Source: an uncultured Alphaproteobacteria bacterium (GTDB taxonomy: Bacteria; Pseudomonadota; Alphaproteobacteria; RF32; CAG-239). Taken from it: a stretch of DNA of 55,430 nucleotides. The notes under the pieces were generated by a model. That model had not been told where the DNA came from. It did not search any database and worked only from the letters and a program-made list of their open reading frames with translations. The position numbers and the translations under genes are program-made. The stretch covers positions 1-55,430 of the forward strand of contig CALXUO010000048.1 in the NCBI GenBank assembly GCA_944391695.1, read 5' to 3'. Positions 35,461 to 44,364 of this stretch are shown one piece after another. Within the stretch, counting starts at the first letter, position 1. Every line of letters starts with the position of its first letter.

Positions 35461-36906
35461 TTAAGCCTCTAACATCCTTCTCAAGGTCTCAACATTTTCG
35501 GCCAAAGAAACATCTTCCATAATAAGTTCTTCCACCTTGCGTACGGCGTGCATAACGGTAGTATGGTCTCGGTCAAACTTGCGGCCAATCTCGGGCAAAG
35601 AACGCGAGGTCAGTTGCTTGGCCAAATACATTGCAATTTGACGAGGTCTGGCAACGGTTCTGGCGCGGCGAGAGGATTGCATCTCTTTAACCGAGATATT
35701 AAAATGCTCAGCTACTTTCTTTTGAATCTCATCAATAGTAGTGCGTTTGTCAAAAGAACGCAGCATATCTTTCAAGATATCTTGAGTCATATCAAGAGTA
35801 ATTTCGTGATTGCTCAAAAGCTGAGAGTGAGCAATAACTCTGCGTAAAGCGCCCTCCAATTCACGAATATTAGAAGTAATTTTGGTTGCCAAAAACTCAG
35901 CCACTTTTTGCGGCAAATCAAGACCTAATTGTTTTGCTTTGCTGTTTAAGATTCCCATTCTCAAGTCAAAGTCGGTCGGGTGAATATCGGCCACCAAACC
36001 ACAGCCCAAACGAGATTTAAGGCGAGCCTCGATTCCTTCCAAATCAGCAGGTGATTTATCAGCCGAAATAATGATTTGCCGTCCTTCTTCGATCAAGGAA
36101 TTAAAGGTATAAAAGAACTCTTCCTGAGTGGTGTCTTTTCCGCCCATAAATTGCACGTCATCAACCATCAACACATCAACCGAGCGGAATTGCTCTTTGA
36201 AGGCGGTGGTGTCTTTATAGCGCAAAGCCCGTACAAATTTATACATAAATTTTTCTGCCGAAAGGTAAACGATATTGCGGCTGGGATCTTGTTGTTTTAT
36301 ATGCCAGGCAATAGCGTGCATTAAGTGAGTTTTACCCAACCCGACACCCGAATATAAGAACAACGGATTAAAAGAAATATTCCGTGATTCCGCAACTTTG
36401 CGAGCTGCAGCATAAGCAAATTCATTAGTTTTACCCACAACAAAATTATCAAAAGTATATTGCGGGTTCAAAGGAACCGATAAAGAGTCATTAAGTGAGC
36501 CTTCATTAGCATTTGCCGCAATCGAGGCAATACCTGATTGATAAATATTTTGCGGCATTGGAGAAGAGCTGATTTTTTTTAATAAAGAACGACAAGTAGG
36601 GTTGCACAGCCCTCTGGAAACAACGGGTTCTTGTCCGGCCTGAACTATAAAGTTAATATTTTGAATCTGCGGATTCTTTTTTTGCCAAATTTTGTGAATT
36701 CTATCACTATAATTGGTGATAACCCAATTTCGCATAAAGCGTGTCGGCACACAGATATTCATTACACCGTTATTAAAAGAGCCAACACTCAAAGGCTTAA
36801 GCCAGCTGTCAAAAGCTGTATCGCCGATTTCTGTTTTCAATTGTTCGCAAATTTGCCCCCATTGTTCTAAAACCGATGCTTCATCAGCAAGTACCTCTTC
36901 GGTCAT
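35461..36906 (-). CDS. dnaA: Chromosomal replication initiator DnaA
   Basis: DnaA binds boxes at the origin and opens it. The 481-residue protein has the N-terminal domain (1-90), a variable linker, Walker A GVGLGKT (187-193) and the C-terminal helix-turn-helix with DHTTVMHA, the DnaA-box reader. GGGGAG precedes the ATG. Upstream lie a 530-bp gap and rpsT, the usual alphaproteobacterial order. Confidence 0.97.
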   Translation of the reverse strand: MTEEVLADEASVLEQWGQICEQLKTEIGDTAFDSWLKPLSVGSFNNGVMNICVPTRFMRNWVITNYSDRIHKIWQKKNPQIQNINFIVQAGQEPVVSRGLCNPTCRSLLKKISSSPMPQNIYQSGIASIAANANEGSLNDSLSVPLNPQYTFDNFVVGKTNEFAYAAARKVAESRNISFNPLFLYSGVGLGKTHLMHAIAWHIKQQDPSRNIVYLSAEKFMYKFVRALRYKDTTAFKEQFRSVDVLMVDDVQFMGGKDTTQEEFFYTFNSLIEEGRQIIISADKSPADLEGIEARLKSRLGCGLVADIHPTDFDLRMGILNSKAKQLGLDLPQKVAEFLATKITSNIRELEGALRRVIAHSQLLSNHEITLDMTQDILKDMLRSFDKRTTIDEIQKKVAEHFNISVKEMQSSRRARTVARPRQIAMYLAKQLTSRSLPEIGRKFDRDHTTVMHAVRKVEELIMEDVSLAENVETLRRMLEA

Positions 36907-37033
36907 TTTTACTCCCCAATCTATTTCTTAAAATTAAACCCCTACATCAGCTGGTTAAGGTTTCTTGTATTACTTTTAATGTCTTATCTAGACAGCTGAC
37001 TATTCAAAAATGAAAGCGCTGCAGTTCTTAGAC

Positions 37034-37047
37034 CGATAACATTATCG
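37034..37047. promoter_or_regulatory. Palindrome upstream of dnaA
   Basis: CGATAA-CA-TTATCG is a 14-bp palindrome about 130 bases upstream of the dnaA start. It could be an operator. No regulator is identified. Confidence 0.35.
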
Positions 37048-37110
37048 TTTTGTAATAATTTTCCCCTATTACATAACACCAAAACAAACTGACACCTAAA
37101 TAAATAGACT

Positions 37111-37260
37111 GTACTGTCCCTTTTAGATTCTAAAAACTTCAAAAATAATTTTCAAATTTTTCTAACAAAGTGATTCTGATACTACCGACGGTACTGTCCC
37201 TTTTTTAGATTCCAAAATTTCAAAACAATTTTCAAAATTTTCTAACAAAGTGATTCGGAT
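37111..37260. repeat. Two 70-bp direct repeats upstream of dnaA
   Basis: Units at 37111-37180 and 37191-37260 have the same length and similar sequence, separated by ten bases. Each begins GTACTGTCCC and ends with CTAACAAAGTGATTC-G/T-GAT. They lie in an A+T-rich stretch and carry no open frame. Confidence 0.8.
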
Positions 37261-37376
37261 ATTATTGCAAAAAAAAATAAATACAACAGAACTTTTACCG
37301 AACATACAAATTAAATTTCTTGACAGGTGTTTTTAAAGGAGTCGGACGGATTCTGCCGACTTTAAGCAAAAACGAC

Positions 37377-37411
37377 ACAAGCCGAGACACCCCGAAAGGG
37401 GCTCGGCTTGT
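37377..37411 (-). terminator. rpsT terminator
   Basis: ACAAGCCGAG (37377-37386) pairs with CTCGGCTTGT (37402-37411); an inner CCCC/GGGG extends the stem. A TTTTT follows a few bases later on the minus strand, downstream of rpsT. Confidence 0.75.
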
Positions 37412-37436
37412 CTAACTAAAAATAGAAAATAAAGCC

Positions 37437-37700
37437 TTATTGCAAAGCTTTAATTTTTTGCGATAGGCGCGAAACTTTGCGAGCAGCGGTATTAAGTTTG
37501 AAAACACCTTTTCTTACGGCACGCATCAACTCAGATTCGGCAGTCTTAAAAGCGGCATTAGCCTGCTCTTTATCACCGGCGGCGATAGCAGCCTCAACTT
37601 TTTTAACAAAAGTACGTACTCTGCTTCTGCGAGCACCGTTGATAAGAGCTCTCTTATTGTTTCTTACGATTCTGCTTTTTGCAGATTTATGATTGGCCAT
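37437..37700 (-). CDS. rpsT: 30S ribosomal protein S20
   Basis: This 87-residue basic protein has the [10 protein letters not shown] start and the Arg/Lys/Ala-rich helical body of S20. Next to dnaA it is in the alphaproteobacterial order. Confidence 0.96.
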   Translation of the reverse strand: MANHKSAKSRIVRNNKRALINGARRSRVRTFVKKVEAAIAAGDKEQANAAFKTAESELMRAVRKGVFKLNTAARKVSRLSQKIKALQ

Positions 37701-37821
37701 TTTTCTTATTCCATTTCAATCTAAAAGTTATTCCGATTTTTTTAATGTTACTGTTTTATAAACTTGAACACCCCGATAAGTCAACAACAATTTTACCTCA
37801 AAAGCCGATTCTTCAAGCTTT

Positions 37822-38571
37822 TTATTTAAAATTGGCCAAAATATCTCTAAATTCCGGGGTGTTCATGCTCAAACGACAACTTTTTAGTTCCAATTCCATA
37901 CCGTTTTTAATATTCATATTTTCCACTTGTTTCAGAGTCTCTTTTGCCTGCAATACCGCTTGATAAGGCAAAGAAACGATTCTGTTAGCCACACGCAAAG
38001 CTTCATCAAACAAATCTTGCAAAGGGACAACCCTGCTGATAAGACCACTTAGACAAGCTTCTTCAGCACTCATTGCTTTGCCGGTTAAGATCATCTCCAT
38101 AGCTTTAGCTTTACCGATTCGATGCATTAATCTGGAACATCCACCAAAAGAAGGAATAATTCCAATAGAAAGTTCAGGATATCCTATCTCAGCCGATTCT
38201 GCAGCCAAAACAATATCTCCGGCCAAGGCCAAATCACATCCCAAACCCAAGGCATACCCAGCAACGGCCACAATAATTGGTTTGCTACAATTGGTAATTT
38301 TGTTAAATTCGTCTTGCCAAGCTTTTAAGGCCAAACTTTGTTGTGAAACTTCATAGCTCAAAGCTTTTACATCGATTCCTGCGGCAAAGACTTTGTCTGT
38401 GCCTTTGATTATTATGCAGCGTATAACATCATCGTATTCCCAAGTTTGCACTTGATAGGCAATTTCATTAAGCATCTCAAGATTAACCGCATTCATATCT
38501 TCGGGGCGGTTCAACGTAATGATACCAACATTGCCGTCAATTTCGGTTAAAATAGTATTATTTTCTTCCAT
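37822..38571 (-). CDS. Enoyl-CoA hydratase/isomerase family protein
   Basis: This 249-residue crotonase-fold protein has the N-R-P start region and the G-x-G-C-D-L-A and Y-P-E-L motifs. In classical hydratases the two catalytic residues are both Glu; here the first is Asp (GCDLAL) and the second Glu is kept (YPEL). Hydratase activity is likely but not sure; other crotonase reactions are possible. The start is ATG at 38571, spaced eight bases from GAGG; a GTG three codons upstream overlaps that site. A crotonase at this place between mutM and rpsT is common in alphaproteobacteria. Confidence 0.87.
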   Translation of the reverse strand: MEENNTILTEIDGNVGIITLNRPEDMNAVNLEMLNEIAYQVQTWEYDDVIRCIIIKGTDKVFAAGIDVKALSYEVSQQSLALKAWQDEFNKITNCSKPIIVAVAGYALGLGCDLALAGDIVLAAESAEIGYPELSIGIIPSFGGCSRLMHRIGKAKAMEMILTGKAMSAEEACLSGLISRVVPLQDLFDEALRVANRIVSLPYQAVLQAKETLKQVENMNIKNGMELELKSCRLSMNTPEFRDILANFK

Positions 38572-38588
38572 CACATACACCTCAAGCT

Positions 38589-38957
38589 CTAGAGTTTGCT
38601 TTTAACGGTCAGTCTTACGATTAAGGGATTTGAGGATTCTTTACTTATTTCAAGAGTCTCGCCCTCACGTTCAAACAAAATTTTTCCTTTGCGTTGCCGC
38701 TTAATTTGCCATCCCATCTGGGGCAGGGTTTCTTCATAGAAATTAGCCACTTGCTTAAACATCAACTCAGGAGAAGTAAGATAAGCCTCAATCAGCCGAA
38801 TTTCTTCATTGCCAAAGCTCAAATTTCCATTTTCGACTTGAGACAAGCCCTCAGGTAAGGGAATATCTTCCAATCCTTCAACAAAAGCGGCGTTTGCCTG
38901 CAAATTAAAGCACACCATCAAAAACAACACCGAAAATATAAAAAGCAATTTTTTCAT
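38589..38957 (-). CDS. Exported protein of unknown function
   Basis: This 122-residue protein has a signal peptide (about 1-23, ending ANA) and a mostly beta body with I-P-L-P-E-G-L near 32. A Cys at 16 is inside the hydrophobic core and is not a lipobox. It overlaps mutM by four bases (ATGA), so it is co-transcribed. No function is known to me. Confidence 0.75.
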   Translation of the reverse strand: MKKLLFIFSVLFLMVCFNLQANAAFVEGLEDIPLPEGLSQVENGNLSFGNEEIRLIEAYLTSPELMFKQVANFYEETLPQMGWQIKRQRKGKILFEREGETLEISKESSNPLIVRLTVKSKL

Positions 38958-39796
38958 TTTTGTAAACTTTCACAATAAAAGGTTGACCTTCCGCCCTGAA
39001 CAATCTTCTTTATACCACCGGTTTTATCAATATTGCAAATACAATCAGGGCAACGTTGTCCGGTTTTGTTATAAACGCAATGTTGATTCTGAAAATAGCC
39101 TAAGCTTCCGTCAGGTTTTTTATAATCACGCAAGGTTGATCCACCGGCTTTAATTGCTTTTTGCAAAACAAGTTTGGTTTTTTCAATCAAACAGACACAT
39201 TCCGCCTTACTGACGTTTGCGGTAAAACGCAAAGGGGATATTCTTGCCTCATATAAAATTTCCGAAGCATAAATATTTCCGATTCCAGCGATTATACTCT
39301 GGTCAAGCAAGGCAATTTTTATGGGCGTTTTTTTCTTTTTCTGTAGCTTTTCAAACAAATATTCGGCCGAAAGTTTTATCCCGAAAGGATCTATGCCGCA
39401 GTGCTTAAACAAGCTGTTTTGAACAAGCTTCTCCGTTTTGCAGTAAGTAAACAAGCCAAATCTTCTGGGATCATTGTAAACAATAACACCGTTTGTTGTC
39501 ACAATCACCACATGATCATGTTTTTCCCAACAGTCAGGTTTCTGCTCAAGCAGGGATATTTTTCCACTCATTCCCATATGCCAAATCAGGCTCATTCCGT
39601 TATCAAGGCTGATTATGATGTATTTTGCCAAACGCTGATAATTGTTGATTTTTGTATTGCGAATTTTATCAGGCAAATCAGCGGGGATTTTTTGTCGCAA
39701 ATTAGGATTACGAATAATCACATCCAAAATAATGGCATTGCCGATTCCTTTTGCAATCGCGTTTTTTATGGTTTCGACCTCGGGTAATTCGGGCAT
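38954..39796 (-). CDS. mutM: Formamidopyrimidine-DNA glycosylase with an altered zinc finger
   Basis: MutM removes 8-oxoguanine and formamidopyrimidines. This 280-residue protein begins PELPEVET with the catalytic Pro and Glu and keeps the Lys of the following loop. The C-terminal zinc finger normally reads C-x2-C-x16-C-x2-C; here CPDC is kept but the last pair reads YCESLQ, so the fourth Cys is Leu (codon TTA). Metal binding may be weakened. The small exported protein gene overlaps its end. Confidence 0.92.
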   Translation of the reverse strand: MPELPEVETIKNAIAKGIGNAIILDVIIRNPNLRQKIPADLPDKIRNTKINNYQRLAKYIIISLDNGMSLIWHMGMSGKISLLEQKPDCWEKHDHVVIVTTNGVIVYNDPRRFGLFTYCKTEKLVQNSLFKHCGIDPFGIKLSAEYLFEKLQKKKKTPIKIALLDQSIIAGIGNIYASEILYEARISPLRFTANVSKAECVCLIEKTKLVLQKAIKAGGSTLRDYKKPDGSLGYFQNQHCVYNKTGQRCPDCICNIDKTGGIKKIVQGGRSTFYCESLQK

Positions 39797-39937
39797 TTTT
39801 ACGTACAGACCTCAAAATTTTATAAAAACACTTTAAGTATAAATAATTTTTGCCGTAATACAATAACAAATAAATTGTTGCACTCAAGAGTTAAATGAGC
39901 TATTTTGCAGCCAGTTTTTATTAAGAGAAAAAGGCAA

Positions 39938-40471
39938 ATGATAAAAAAGAGCAAGCGTCAAAAAAAATATTTTGCCCCGCAAAACGATAATTGCGAGCAT
40001 CGTTGCGATTATCCTGGTTGCACCAAAGCCGGAGAATATCGTGCGCCCAAAGATGCTCGTCTCAAAGAATATTATTGGTTTTGCTTGGAACATGTTCAAG
40101 AATATAACGCCAAATGGAATTATTATGAAAACCCGGCCATGGAAAATGAAGAAGAAGATATCAATCGTCGTTTTAGATTCTCTTCGCGCATAAAATACGG
40201 ATTCGGATTTGATTTTCCTGGTGGCTATAATATTTTCAATGATATTCCAAATAGTTCATCGCCGAGCATTCGCCTAACAGGAGCGGAAAGAGAAGGGCTG
40301 AAAATTATGGAATTGGAAGTAGAAGATTTAAGCGTTTCCGAGCTTAAAAAAGCCTACAAAAAAGCCGTCAAAAAATATCATCCTGATATAAACATTAATG
40401 ACAAAAACGCCGAAGAAAAATTTAAAATTATCAGCACCTCTTACAAATCTTTGCTGGAAAAATTATCCTAA
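39938..40471 (+). CDS. J-domain protein with an N-terminal Cys motif
   Basis: The last 50 residues form a J domain with HPD at 148-150, which stimulates DnaK-type chaperones. The N-terminal part holds C19, C23, C28, C49 and H52 (FCLEH), a possible zinc site; the middle is Gly/Phe-rich. AAAAGG precedes the ATG, while a TTG 11 codons upstream lacks this. It converges on the next gene with overlapping stops. Confidence 0.82.
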   Translation: MIKKSKRQKKYFAPQNDNCEHRCDYPGCTKAGEYRAPKDARLKEYYWFCLEHVQEYNAKWNYYENPAMENEEEDINRRFRFSSRIKYGFGFDFPGGYNIFNDIPNSSSPSIRLTGAEREGLKIMELEVEDLSVSELKKAYKKAVKKYHPDININDKNAEEKFKIISTSYKSLLEKLS

Positions 40472-41280
40472 TCTCTGACTTTGACTTTTTTAATGGCATT
40501 TTGAATTTTTTTCTGTTGCTGTTCCTTTTCTTTTTTGCTGGTTTTTTTTCTGTCTTTTCGGCCTGATTTTTCCAAAATAATTTCGGCATTTTTTTGCTCA
40601 TCATTGCTTCGGCCTAGCCTGAGCAATTCTTCCATAGAAGTATTCTTCAAAACATGTTCTTGCTTTTTTTCAGACAGTAAAGAAGCCTGTCTTATTTTGC
40701 GCAAACCCTTAACCATATTGGCGGTATCTTTAGCCGACAAACCTTTGGTTTTTAATTTGGTTTTAGCGGCAATATTTTGTTTTAAGGCGTTGTCAAAAGT
40801 TTGAGAGTTTTGAGCAACATCTTGAATATTATTATTGACGATTTTTTGCTTTATGCCTTTAAGACCAAGTTGCTTAGACATCTTATCAGCCATTATTATG
40901 GCTTCCATTTTTCCAGCGGTTTGTTGCATTTTTTGGTTTTCTAAAGTTTTATTAACCTGGAGTTTGCTTTTTTCTTCGTCCTTAAGTGCCGACATCAAAG
41001 AGGAATTATCAGCTTCCAAGGATATATCAAAATTAAAAACTATTTCATCTTCTTCATCCTCATCCTCATCGTTATAGACATCTCTTATTTTAGTTTTAAG
41101 TCTTTTTAAGTTAGGCGATAAGTTTTTTATTTGTTTTGCCGTTACCTTAAAATTATTACGATCCTTGGCTTCCGAAGTTATAGCCTTTTGCAAATCAATT
41201 CTGCGCGAAAGATGAGTTTTGCCGGATTCTCCTTTTTTTTGTTCCCATTCAATATTCGAAGAATTATCATCTTCAGCCAT
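40468..41280 (-). CDS. Unknown charged protein, 270 residues
   Basis: No family was recognised. It is very Lys-rich with an acidic run near residues 70-78 (NDEDEDEEDE) and a basic, coiled-coil-like C-terminus (about 240-265). No signal peptide or membrane segment. A second charged protein with a similar build lies at 43802-44344. The stop overlaps the J-protein stop. It may follow the PAS gene as a co-transcript (61-base gap). Confidence 0.7.
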   Translation of the reverse strand: MAEDDNSSNIEWEQKKGESGKTHLSRRIDLQKAITSEAKDRNNFKVTAKQIKNLSPNLKRLKTKIRDVYNDEDEDEEDEIVFNFDISLEADNSSLMSALKDEEKSKLQVNKTLENQKMQQTAGKMEAIIMADKMSKQLGLKGIKQKIVNNNIQDVAQNSQTFDNALKQNIAAKTKLKTKGLSAKDTANMVKGLRKIRQASLLSEKKQEHVLKNTSMEELLRLGRSNDEQKNAEIILEKSGRKDRKKTSKKEKEQQQKKIQNAIKKVKVRD

Positions 41281-41341
41281 ATTCGTTCCTCACTTTATAA
41301 ATTACTTATTAACGACATCTTTTCATAAAACATTGTCTCTG

Positions 41342-43045
41342 TCAATTAACAGCTCCGTCAATTTTTTTGTAAGTAATCATCAACGATCCGTCAGACAGAT
41401 TAGCCACGGCAATTTGCAAATTTTCTTTACCTCTTTGCAAGCTCATGGTTTTTGAAGTCATGTTTAACAAATTTGCGCCGATTCCCTGCTTTAGGCTATC
41501 CCAATCCTCATCTTTAGCAAAAAAAGAACGCTGACTATCCAACACCTCATCAAAAGAAGGCTCACTGGCCATAAAATTTTTATCGGCATTCCATAATTTT
41601 AAATAAGCCTCGTTAAAAAATAGCACCCTTCCGTTTGCGCCAAACACCAAAACAGCATCAAACAAATTATTAAACATTTCGTTTTGAACAGACATCAAGG
41701 CATTATAGGCGCTAGTTGCGGCTAATCTATCGGATATATCCTCATAAGCAAAAACAATTCCCCCCATTGGGTAAGGAGCTCTCATCCTTCGCAGAGTTTT
41801 GCCATTTGGCAGGTGGAGTAAATCATTAATCGGTTCGATAATTTTGCTAAAATCTGTTAATTCTTCTTTTTTATAAGCCATATAATCCGGAACTTCCGGA
41901 AGCAATCGATTCTCACGTAAAATATCTAAAAAAGAAGAATAAGAAGGTTTTTGATCAAGCCAAATATTATCTAGATGCCACAGCTCTAAAAAAGAACGGT
42001 TATAAAAATTTAGTACCATATCCTGATTAAATACGGCAAAAGCCGTTCCCAAAGAGCCAAGAATTTCCAATTGGGCATTTTGGTGTCGTTTAAGATTACG
42101 TCGCAACAAATCTAAATCGTGAATATCAATCAGACATCCGGCAGAATAAGTTTTTTCAAGATTTTGTTCGGCATAAAAAGGTGTTTCATAAGCTTCCATG
42201 GCAATTCGGTTTCCTTTAACCACAACACTGGCAGATGTTTTCCCCGGTTTATTAGTATTATGTACCCGCTCAGCCAAAGCTTTTGAGATGCTTTCTCCGT
42301 TGGTTCCCATAATTTCGCAATGATCTTCGATGCTGTTTTCTTGTGTTTTGTCGGCCGCAAAATCATTAAATTTTTTATTATGATAAATAATATCCAAATT
42401 ATTATCTCTCAACCATATGGCAAAAGGCAAATTGTCAAGCAAATCTTCTTGTAACAAAAGTTTCCTTTCAATATTTGCCTTATCTTCTTCCAAAGATTTT
42501 ATGCGATTAGTAGTAAAGCTTACATCTCTGAACCAAATCATATCACAATAAATATTTCCATCGGCACCATTTATTCTAACACCTTCAAGACGAATATATT
42601 TGTTTGCATTTTTAAGTAGAAAATAATCCTCGAAAGCCACGCCTTCTTCTTTTAACATACCGACATATTTACTGATTTTTTTCACATCGTCTTTATAAAA
42701 ATTTTTCAAAACATCATTAAAATCTGATTTTACGCCGTTTTCCAAATTCAAAATAACCGCCAACCTTCTTGAGCATCTTTCAGTTAAGGTTTTTCTGGGA
42801 TCATTAACTTTGTCATCCGGATAAATAAAAGCAAAATATCCGTCATGAGAAGCATACAAAGTTTCGGCATATCTTTCGCGATCACGTCGTAAAAAATAAT
42901 TTTTTTGCCGCAAGACTAGCACTTTAAAAGCCAAAAAGAAAATAATTAAAATTGCAATACAAGCAATCGCACCGATTCCATACCATAATTCCGGCGCCGC
43001 ATCATACATATTTTGCAATAAAGTTGTATCCATGATTTTTGCCAT
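41342..43045 (-). CDS. Membrane PAS-domain protein without a kinase domain
   Basis: This 567-residue protein has one transmembrane segment (about 21-45) and at least three PAS-like regions, near 60-160, 205-310 and 330-440, with a further one near 455-560. The PAS series resembles alphaproteobacterial histidine-kinase-like proteins such as DivL. No HisKA or HATPase domain follows: the frame ends after the last PAS, and the next 60 bases are non-coding. It may be a sensor that acts by binding a partner, or a truncated kinase. The start is unsure, as no ribosome binding site is seen. Confidence 0.75.
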   Translation of the reverse strand: MAKIMDTTLLQNMYDAAPELWYGIGAIACIAILIIFFLAFKVLVLRQKNYFLRRDRERYAETLYASHDGYFAFIYPDDKVNDPRKTLTERCSRRLAVILNLENGVKSDFNDVLKNFYKDDVKKISKYVGMLKEEGVAFEDYFLLKNANKYIRLEGVRINGADGNIYCDMIWFRDVSFTTNRIKSLEEDKANIERKLLLQEDLLDNLPFAIWLRDNNLDIIYHNKKFNDFAADKTQENSIEDHCEIMGTNGESISKALAERVHNTNKPGKTSASVVVKGNRIAMEAYETPFYAEQNLEKTYSAGCLIDIHDLDLLRRNLKRHQNAQLEILGSLGTAFAVFNQDMVLNFYNRSFLELWHLDNIWLDQKPSYSSFLDILRENRLLPEVPDYMAYKKEELTDFSKIIEPINDLLHLPNGKTLRRMRAPYPMGGIVFAYEDISDRLAATSAYNALMSVQNEMFNNLFDAVLVFGANGRVLFFNEAYLKLWNADKNFMASEPSFDEVLDSQRSFFAKDEDWDSLKQGIGANLLNMTSKTMSLQRGKENLQIAVANLSDGSLMITYKKIDGAVN

Positions 43046-43126
43046 AACTGAAAAAACGATTGTTTATTAATAGATTTTATTATATAAAAAACATTATTCA
43101 AACCATAAAATAAAATAAGTGGACAA

Positions 43127-43792
43127 ATGTATACTCTTTCTTTTGATACAACCGCTGCGGCGTGCAGCATTATATTGCAAAAAAACGAGCAAACGATATC
43201 TCTTTTTTCACAGACGATGGAATTTGGTCAGGCGGAGGTGTTGCTCCCGCAAATAAAAAGAATGCTGGCTTTGGCAAAGATAGAGTTTGCTGATTTAGGA
43301 GCTTTGTTTGTTTGTGTTGGCCCCGGCTCTTTTACTGGAGTAAGATCGTCAATTTCGGCGGCCAAAGTTTTTAATTTGGCGTGTCCATTACTTAAAGTTA
43401 TAGGCGTTTCGGCTTTTGATGCCTATAAAATGACTTTTTCTGATAACGATATAGCCGAAAGCAATGCTGTAATTATAGAAACCAGACGTGAAGATTTTTA
43501 TATTCAAATTTTTGATAAGCATATGCAAAAAACAACCGAACCGCAAGCTCTTATGCGAGATGACATAATATCGCTTCTTAAAGGAGGCGTGGTATCTCTT
43601 GCCGGTGATGGGGTAGAAAGATTTTTAAGTACTCCGAGCGGGCTTAATATTCATACGGTAAAAATGTTTGATAATCTGCCGATAGAAACATTATCTACCG
43701 CCGGCAAACAAATGCTGGCCGCCAAAAAACTCAATTTTCCCAAGCCGTTATATTTACGCGCGCCGGATGTAACCATTCCCTCAATGGTTTGA
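43127..43792 (+). CDS. tsaB: tRNA t6A biosynthesis protein TsaB
   Basis: TsaB is the inactive glycoprotease-like partner of TsaD and binds TsaE. The 221-residue protein opens with the L-S-F-D-T-T motif and has the GPGSFTGVR block (62-79), both typical. It is divergent from the PAS gene (81 bases apart). TsaE is at 1223. Confidence 0.93.
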   Translation: MYTLSFDTTAAACSIILQKNEQTISLFSQTMEFGQAEVLLPQIKRMLALAKIEFADLGALFVCVGPGSFTGVRSSISAAKVFNLACPLLKVIGVSAFDAYKMTFSDNDIAESNAVIIETRREDFYIQIFDKHMQKTTEPQALMRDDIISLLKGGVVSLAGDGVERFLSTPSGLNIHTVKMFDNLPIETLSTAGKQMLAAKKLNFPKPLYLRAPDVTIPSMV

Positions 43793-43801
43793 CAAAAATT
43801 A

Positions 43802-44344
43802 TTATCTTTCGCGGTTTCCACGCTCATGTTCCATCATGCGTTGGCGAACTTTAGAGAGCTCATACTCTTTAATATTACGTTGGCGTTTGTCGCGTTCTTT
43901 GGGAGTTTCGCGGTAGTTAGCCTTGGCTTCGCGCAAAGCCATCAGCCGTTTTACCAGATCTTTTTGTGAAATACCGTTAGTGCTGTTTTTAAGAAAGCTT
44001 TGAATGTTTTCCGGTGTAAGAACTTCTTCCATATTTTTAAGCAACGCCTTGTCGGCCATGATTCGATTAAGCTCAACTTCAATAGCCTCGTCCCAGTCCT
44101 CGTCATCGTCATCATCCAAGCTTTGTTTTATGATTTTAAGCAAAAAGCCCTTAAACAGTTTATTTACCAGTTTAATAAAATTTTTATTTGTAACCGTTTC
44201 ATTACTAGAAGCGTTCATTAAGGCAAACAACAAAAGGTTTTTTACATATTTTTTTTGCCTTGATGATAATTTAATATTTCCGGTAATACCGCATTTTGCG
44301 GCCGCCAAAACCAAACTTCGTTCTTTTTTAAATTTATTTGTCAT
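43802..44344 (-). CDS. Unknown charged protein, 180 residues
   Basis: No family recognised. It is basic at both ends with an acidic run LDDDDDEDWDE near the middle and an Arg/Glu-rich C-terminal helix. No signal peptide. The build is like the 270-residue protein at 40468. It converges on tsaB with nine bases between stops. Confidence 0.7.
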   Translation of the reverse strand: MTNKFKKERSLVLAAAKCGITGNIKLSSRQKKYVKNLLLFALMNASSNETVTNKNFIKLVNKLFKGFLLKIIKQSLDDDDDEDWDEAIEVELNRIMADKALLKNMEEVLTPENIQSFLKNSTNGISQKDLVKRLMALREAKANYRETPKERDKRQRNIKEYELSKVRQRMMEHERGNRER

Positions 44345-44364
44345 GAGGTAGCATCTTTCTTTGA

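Larger units (their letters stand above)
36907..37436. other. dnaA-rpsT intergenic region
   Basis: These 530 bases hold no gene. They contain a palindrome (37034), two 70-bp direct repeats (37111-37260), a short GTCGG/CCGAC hairpin (37341-37360) and the rpsT terminator (37377-37411). No good match to the DnaA box TTATNCACA was found by eye, so an origin is not claimed. Confidence 0.6.

Noticed and set aside
36907..37436. Origin of replication next to dnaA
   Set aside because: No good DnaA box was found, and in alphaproteobacteria such as Caulobacter the origin lies elsewhere, beside hemE. The repeats alone do not make an origin.
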